Shown: in pieces, positions 60,381 through 64,000 of the stretch
How positions within the stretch are numbered: the first letter of the stretch is position 1
How the letters are laid out: each line of letters opens with the position of its first letter
Assembly: GCA_963829235.1 (NCBI GenBank)
Contig: CAWHIF010000001.1
Span: forward strand, 1-64,000
Source: Bog-756 sp963829235
GTDB taxonomy: Bacteria; Actinomycetota; Acidimicrobiia; Acidimicrobiales; RAAP-2
Direction: 5' to 3'
DNA: 64,000 bases
The notes under the pieces: generated by a model
Seen by the model: the letters and a program-made list of their open reading frames with translations, nothing else
What the model was told of the DNA's origin: nothing
Database searches by the model: none
Made by a program: the position numbers and the translations under genes

Positions 60381-62720
60381 GGGCGCGTCGGCGTCGGCCA
60401 GCAAGGCCACCCGGTGCCGGGCCCGGGTGAGGGCGACGTGGAAGACCCGGCGCTCCCCCTCCTCGTCGTCGGACAGCCGGTGGGGGAAGAGCCCCTCGGT
60501 GGCACCGAAGACGATCACGTTCCCCCACTCCTTGCCCTTGATGCGGTGCACGGTGGACAGGAGTACCTTCGGCCCCTCGGCCGGCGGGCGGGTGAGGACC
60601 CCACGGAGCCACTCCTCGAACGTGGACGCTTCGGGGTGGAGGGTGGCCACCGCCTCGAGGGCCACCAGGTCGTCGGCATGGGTCGAGCGGTCCGCCTCCC
60701 GGCGCGACGAATCGAGGACGTCCATGGTGCCGTTGAGGCCGATCCCCTCCCCGATGGCCCGGAGGGCGGCGGTGGTGGACCGGGAGGCCGCCCGGGCCAC
60801 GGTGTCGAGGTCGTCGGCGTAGGCCAGGAGCTTGGGGACGTCCCGACCCGAGAGGCGGCCGGCAAGCCGGCGGATGTCGGTGGTGGAGGTGGACCGCGCC
60901 TTGGTCAGCATGTCCACCACCATGGGCGCGATCCCCCGTGAGGGTCGCCGGACCGTGTCCCGCACGTCCTCCCGGCGGATGTGGTCGGGATCGGACCCGA
61001 TGCGAAGGTAGGCGAAGGCGGTCCGGATGCCGGTCCGGCCCAGGGCCTTCACCCCCAGCGGTGTCGTGCAGGCGATGCCCGACTCGGCACAGGCCACCTG
61101 TACGGGCAGCAACGCGGAGTTCACCCGGGCCAGCACGGCGATGTCGCCCGGCTCGACGCCGGAGTCCTGCCACCCGGTGATGATCTCCACAGCCAGGGCG
61201 GCGAGGGCGTCACCGGGAGCGGTCCGGACGGCCACCGGACCCGACCCGGCCAGTGGGCCCGGGCCCGCCGCATCCCCGTCGACTCGGCCCTCGGGCCATC
61301 GGATGGTCTTGTCGAGGCGCCGGTGGTTGTAGGAGAGGAGGTGGCGGGCAGCTCCCACCACCGCCGGCGGGCAGCGGTAGTTGACCTCGAGCGGGTGGTG
61401 GGCGGCACCGGGGAAGTAGCGCGGGAAGCCGATGAGGAACTCCGGTGTGGCACCGGAGTAGCCGTAGATGACCTGGTCGTCGTCGCCGACCCCGAAGCAG
61501 TCGTAGCCGGGAGCGGCCAGCAGCCGGATCATCAGCAGATGGGCCGGGGTCAGGTCCTGGAACTCGTCGACGAGCAGGCGCCGGCAACGGGCCTGTGCCG
61601 CCGCCCGCGCTTCGGCGTCGGTGACGAGGATTTCGATGGCCCGGTAGATCTGCTCGTCGAAGTCGACCGCCCCGAGCTCGGCCAACGTCGCCCGGTAGCG
61701 GTCGAATCCGGCGGCGATGCCTGCCGCGTCGGGCATGGCCTCCTCCACCGCCTCGGGGGCCCTGAGCCCGAGGCGGATCGAAGAGAGGGCGGCGATATAG
61801 GGGGCCACCGTATCGGCGTTGGCCTGGCGACGGATGTCGAACAGCCCCTGGAGCACGTCCCGGACCTCGGGCTCCTCGAGCACCCTCGGGCGGCCGCCGG
61901 GTCCGAGCTCGCTGCAGATCCACAGGCCTGTGCTGTTGAGCGTCCGGATGTGGGGTCCCGCCGGCGTGAGGATCCCGGCGCACCGCTGCTTCATCTCGTC
62001 CGCCGCCCGCGTGTTGTAGGCCAGCGCGCTCACCGTCCCCGGCTGGGCGCCCCGGCCGGCCACCAGGTGGCGCAGCCGCTCGGTCAGCACCCGCGTCTTC
62101 CCCGACCCGGCCGGGGCGATCACCCGGGCACCGCCCGACCGGTGGCCGACCGCGGCCAGCTGGTCCGGCGCCAGCTCGGCTTCGGGTTCGCCGTGGGTCG
62201 CCGGATCGAGACGACCGGAGTCCGCACCCCACCGGTGCACGACACCGACTCCCGAGGGGAGGGCCGGAGGATCAGGCGGGCCACCGTCGATGAACAGCGG
62301 GGTGCCGTCGGCCAGGGTGATGTCGGCCGGACCACCGACGGCCCCGCCGCGGGCAGCCGCCGTGCGGGCCGCCTTCCTCCCGTGCCACCAGATCGGCTCG
62401 CCGGCCCGGGCGTCGTAGTTGTTGGCCCAGACCAGGAAGTGGAGCCGCTCCACCTCGAACTCGAAGTCGGGGGCGAGGGCGTGGACCGGCCCGTCGAAAC
62501 GCTGGGCCACCTTCAGGGCGTTCGGATCCACCCCGAGCTCGACCACCACGGGCCTGCGCTCGAGCCACAGCTGATGGAGGACATCGAGCACCGGGCCGGG
62601 CCGGGCCAGCTCGGCATCCCCGACGGCCACCCGCGGGCATCGGCGCCAGGGGTCGGGGGGGTCGGCCCCGAGGGCCACGACGACACCCCGGCCCAGCTCC
62701 GGTGGCGCGGGGATCAACAC
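60027..62720 (-). CDS. UvrD/Rep-type SF1 DNA helicase, C-terminus frameshifted
   Basis: A superfamily 1A helicase. Walker A is APAGSGKTRVLTERL, then VDEFQDLTPAHL (motif II), GDDDQVIYGYSGA (III), LSTVHRIKGKEWGNVIVFGA (V), and RVFHVALTRARHRVALLADA (VI). About 190 residues precede the Walker A motif. The final about 120 residues after motif VI are shifted out of the HRDC frame. Such helicases act in repair and replication restart. The GTG at 62720 follows a TACGTT box by 6 nt, so it is probably leaderless. Confidence 0.88.
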   Translation of the reverse strand: MLIPAPPELGRGVVVALGADPPDPWRRCPRVAVGDAELARPGPVLDVLHQLWLERRPVVVELGVDPNALKVAQRFDGPVHALAPDFEFEVERLHFLVWANNYDARAGEPIWWHGRKAARTAAARGGAVGGPADITLADGTPLFIDGGPPDPPALPSGVGVVHRWGADSGRLDPATHGEPEAELAPDQLAAVGHRSGGARVIAPAGSGKTRVLTERLRHLVAGRGAQPGTVSALAYNTRAADEMKQRCAGILTPAGPHIRTLNSTGLWICSELGPGGRPRVLEEPEVRDVLQGLFDIRRQANADTVAPYIAALSSIRLGLRAPEAVEEAMPDAAGIAAGFDRYRATLAELGAVDFDEQIYRAIEILVTDAEARAAAQARCRRLLVDEFQDLTPAHLLMIRLLAAPGYDCFGVGDDDQVIYGYSGATPEFLIGFPRYFPGAAHHPLEVNYRCPPAVVGAARHLLSYNHRRLDKTIRWPEGRVDGDAAGPGPLAGSGPVAVRTAPGDALAALAVEIITGWQDSGVEPGDIAVLARVNSALLPVQVACAESGIACTTPLGVKALGRTGIRTAFAYLRIGSDPDHIRREDVRDTVRRPSRGIAPMVVDMLTKARSTSTTDIRRLAGRLSGRDVPKLLAYADDLDTVARAASRSTTAALRAIGEGIGLNGTMDVLDSSRREADRSTHADDLVALEAVATLHPEASTFEEWLRGVLTRPPAEGPKVLLSTVHRIKGKEWGNVIVFGATEGLFPHRLSDDEEGERRVFHVALTRARHRVALLADADAPVGVPRRARRVPAAPGSHHDRHRGPRPGRAAGPAIAGAPQAGGTGQRARPGPGPVGGGPGRRTVPARVAVGRGQEGVGARLRGPHRQGPDRYRRRSPAHARRTGPVPRDRTPSTRALG

Positions 62721-62726
62721 CCGATC

Positions 62727-62732
62727 AACGTA
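62727..62732 (-). promoter_or_regulatory. -10 box (TACGTT), leaderless helicase gene
   Basis: TACGTT on the minus strand ends 6 nt before the GTG at 62720. Confidence 0.45.
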
Positions 62733-62841
62733 GCGAGAGGTTGCGACACCGCGGACATGGCTCCCGGGACCACCGCTCCCCGGACGCCGCTCCGTCGGGG
62801 CGCAGCTCCGCGGGCCGCCGCCCGCGGATTCGTCGGCCTGC

Positions 62842-63783
62842 TCAGCTCTCCCGCTCGAGGGTCTCGTAGCGGACGCCGGTCAGCTCCTCGGAGACGGTCC
62901 ACAACCGGGAGGCCGTGGTGGTGTCCATGGCCGACTTCAGGAACGGGACGGCCTTGGGATGGCCGCGCATGCCGAACAGACGGTCTGGACCGAAGAATTG
63001 CCCGCCGCCCACGGCCGGGGCGGTCGCCGCGTACAAGCTCGGCAGGGCACCGGCGGCCGCGCTCTGGGCCAGGATGGTGTTCCCCAGTCGGAGCACCCTT
63101 TCGGAGACGGCCGAGCCTTCCATCTGCGGGGCGACCATCTGCAGGTTGGTGGCGGCGTAGCCCGGATGGGCCGCCACGCTGATGACCTCGGCGCCGTACC
63201 GGGCCAACCGGCGGTCGAGCTCGAGAGTGAACATCTGGTTGGCCAGCTTGGACTGCCCGTAGGCGGACCACTTGCCATAATGCTCGACCCCCTGCAGGTC
63301 GTCGAACCGGATCCGGGCCCCCATGGCGGCCATGCTGGACACCGTCACCACCCTGGCCCCCGGTGTGGCCAGCAGCGTGTCGAGCAGCAGGCCGGTGAGG
63401 GCGAAGTGGCCGAGGTGGTTGGTGCCGAACTGCATCTCGAAGCCGTCGGCCGTCTCGCGGCGCGGGATGGCCATCACGCCGGCGTTGTTGACCAGGGCGT
63501 CGAGACGGTCGTGCCCGGCGGCGAAGTCGGCGGCGAACGTGCGCACCGACGTCAGATCGGCGAGGTCGAGCTCGCCCAGCTCCACTTCGGCGCCGGGCGC
63601 CTCGATGAGGAGCCGGTCCACGGCACCGGCCCCCCTGAGCTGGTCGCGACAGGCCACAACGACATGGGCCCCCGCCCTGGCCACGGCCAGAGCCGTCTCG
63701 AACCCGAGCCCGCTGTTGGCCCCGGTCACCACGATCACCCGTCCGGCGAGCGGCGGGATGTCTGCTGTCGTCCACGGTGCCAT
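62842..63783 (-). CDS. Short-chain dehydrogenase/reductase, retinol-dehydrogenase/WWOX-like
   Basis: A 313-residue SDR of the longer RDH type. The cofactor motif TGANSGLGFETALAVARAG, then NNAGVMAIPRRETADGF, TVSSMAAMGARIRF, and the active site KWSAYGQSKLANQMFTLEL with Tyr and Lys. The C-terminal extension reads YAATAPAVGGGQFFGPDRLF. ATG 63783 lies 8 nt after TATGGT. It is divergent from the partial PhyH-like gene. RDH-like enzymes oxidise or reduce lipophilic alcohols and ketones. Confidence 0.9.
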   Translation of the reverse strand: MAPWTTADIPPLAGRVIVVTGANSGLGFETALAVARAGAHVVVACRDQLRGAGAVDRLLIEAPGAEVELGELDLADLTSVRTFAADFAAGHDRLDALVNNAGVMAIPRRETADGFEMQFGTNHLGHFALTGLLLDTLLATPGARVVTVSSMAAMGARIRFDDLQGVEHYGKWSAYGQSKLANQMFTLELDRRLARYGAEVISVAAHPGYAATNLQMVAPQMEGSAVSERVLRLGNTILAQSAAAGALPSLYAATAPAVGGGQFFGPDRLFGMRGHPKAVPFLKSAMDTTTASRLWTVSEELTGVRYETLERES

Positions 63784-63791
63784 CGCCTCCG

Positions 63792-63797
63792 ACCATA
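63792..63797 (-). promoter_or_regulatory. -10 box (TATGGT), SDR gene
   Basis: TATGGT ends 8 nt before the ATG at 63783. GGAGG also lies between it and the start codon, so the leader would be only a few bases. Confidence 0.5.
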
Positions 63798-63925
63798 GGC
63801 AGTCCTGCCCGCCGGGGCCAAGACGGCGGCCCCGGCGGACGTCGGCGACGGGCGGCGGGTGGGGTAGGAGGCCGAAGTACGCTGTGGCCCGATCGGCAAC
63901 CACCCCGCCCGAGGAGGACGGTCCA

Positions 63926-64000
63926 CTGGCCCCGCGCCGCGCCACCGACACCGAGGTCGACACCTGGAAGGAGCACGGGTGGGTGCTGCTCGAGGGTCTG
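63926..64000 (+). CDS. Phytanoyl-CoA dioxygenase-like protein (N-terminal fragment, runs off the window)
   Basis: The last 25 codons of the window read LAPRRATDTEVDTWKEHGWV and then LLEGL. The phrase EHGWVLLEGL matches the start of PhyH-family Fe(II)/2-oxoglutarate dioxygenases. GAGGAGG (63911-63917) is 8 nt before a CTG at 63926; no ATG, GTG or TTG is suitably spaced, so a CTG start is possible. The gene continues beyond position 64000. The divergent SDR suggests a lipid-related role. Confidence 0.45.
   Translation, partial: MAPRRATDTEVDTWKEHGWVLLEGL

Overview
The window is about 64 kb of very GC-rich chromosome from an actinobacterium. Several traits fit class Acidimicrobiia or a close relative: GTG/TTG starts, many TANNNT boxes 6-9 nt in front of start codons (leaderless genes), an F420-type luciferase-like oxidoreductase, an EF-G2 paralogue, an SCO6745-type protein, DUF6285 and DUF7064-like proteins, and a 42-residue GYWLVAADGGIFSFGD repeat. 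I see no rRNA, tRNA, CRISPR array, IS element or prophage. The taxonomic placement is inference; no marker gene is present.

Layout. 0.3-3.4 kb: universal stress protein, soluble transhydrogenase-like flavoprotein, DUF4331 protein with an alpha/beta-hydrolase remnant in front of it. 3.7-8.4 kb: large LuxR-type ATPase regulator, metallo-beta-lactamase-fold hydrolase with a PAS protein, tiny zinc-ribbon protein. 8.5-17.4 kb: DHA2 drug exporter behind an array of mini-cistrons, then CoA-transferase, CMD-like protein, HMG-CoA-lyase-like enzyme, DUF7064-like protein, kinase-DUF6285 fusion, DUF2461 protein and a methyltransferase. 17.6-23.3 kb: P450, 3-hydroxyisobutyrate-dehydrogenase-like enzyme, SDR, diaminopentanoate-dehydrogenase-like enzyme, VOC protein, F420 oxidoreductase. 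23.4-35.3 kb: regulators, two paralogous polytopic membrane proteins, EF-G2, amidohydrolase, DUF2510 repeat protein, stand-alone EAL phosphodiesterase, K+ channel with RCK domain. 35.4-45.5 kb: diiron protein, frameshifted SCP2-like protein and ferredoxin operon, divergent from P450, SDR and acyl-CoA carboxyltransferase; then a DECR2-type dienoyl-CoA reductase, Gfo/Idh oxidoreductase, a frameshifted diaminopentanoate-dehydrogenase paralogue and an SDR. 45.6-64 kb: ABC-F ATPase, aldehyde dehydrogenase, secreted GH43-like repeat protein, NTF2-like proteins, TetR/MFS efflux pair, class II aldolase, aldo-keto reductase, acyl-CoA synthetase, UvrD-type helicase with a displaced HRDC domain, SDR and the start of a PhyH-like gene.

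Together this is an accessory-catabolism landscape: P450s, SDRs, CoA-transferase, CoA-ligase, dienoyl-CoA reductase and carboxyltransferase point to CoA-dependent breakdown of lipids, terpenoids or steroids. No single complete pathway can be read from the window. The most notable regulatory features are two DevR/DosR-like palindromes abutting the -35 regions of a divergent diiron-operon/P450 promoter pair, and four tandem 17-bp copies that create ATGA-linked mini-ORFs in front of the DHA2 exporter. Short tandem repeats are frequent in intergenic spaces, often directly before start codons. Three genes carry single-base frameshifts, which may be sequencing errors or genuine decay.
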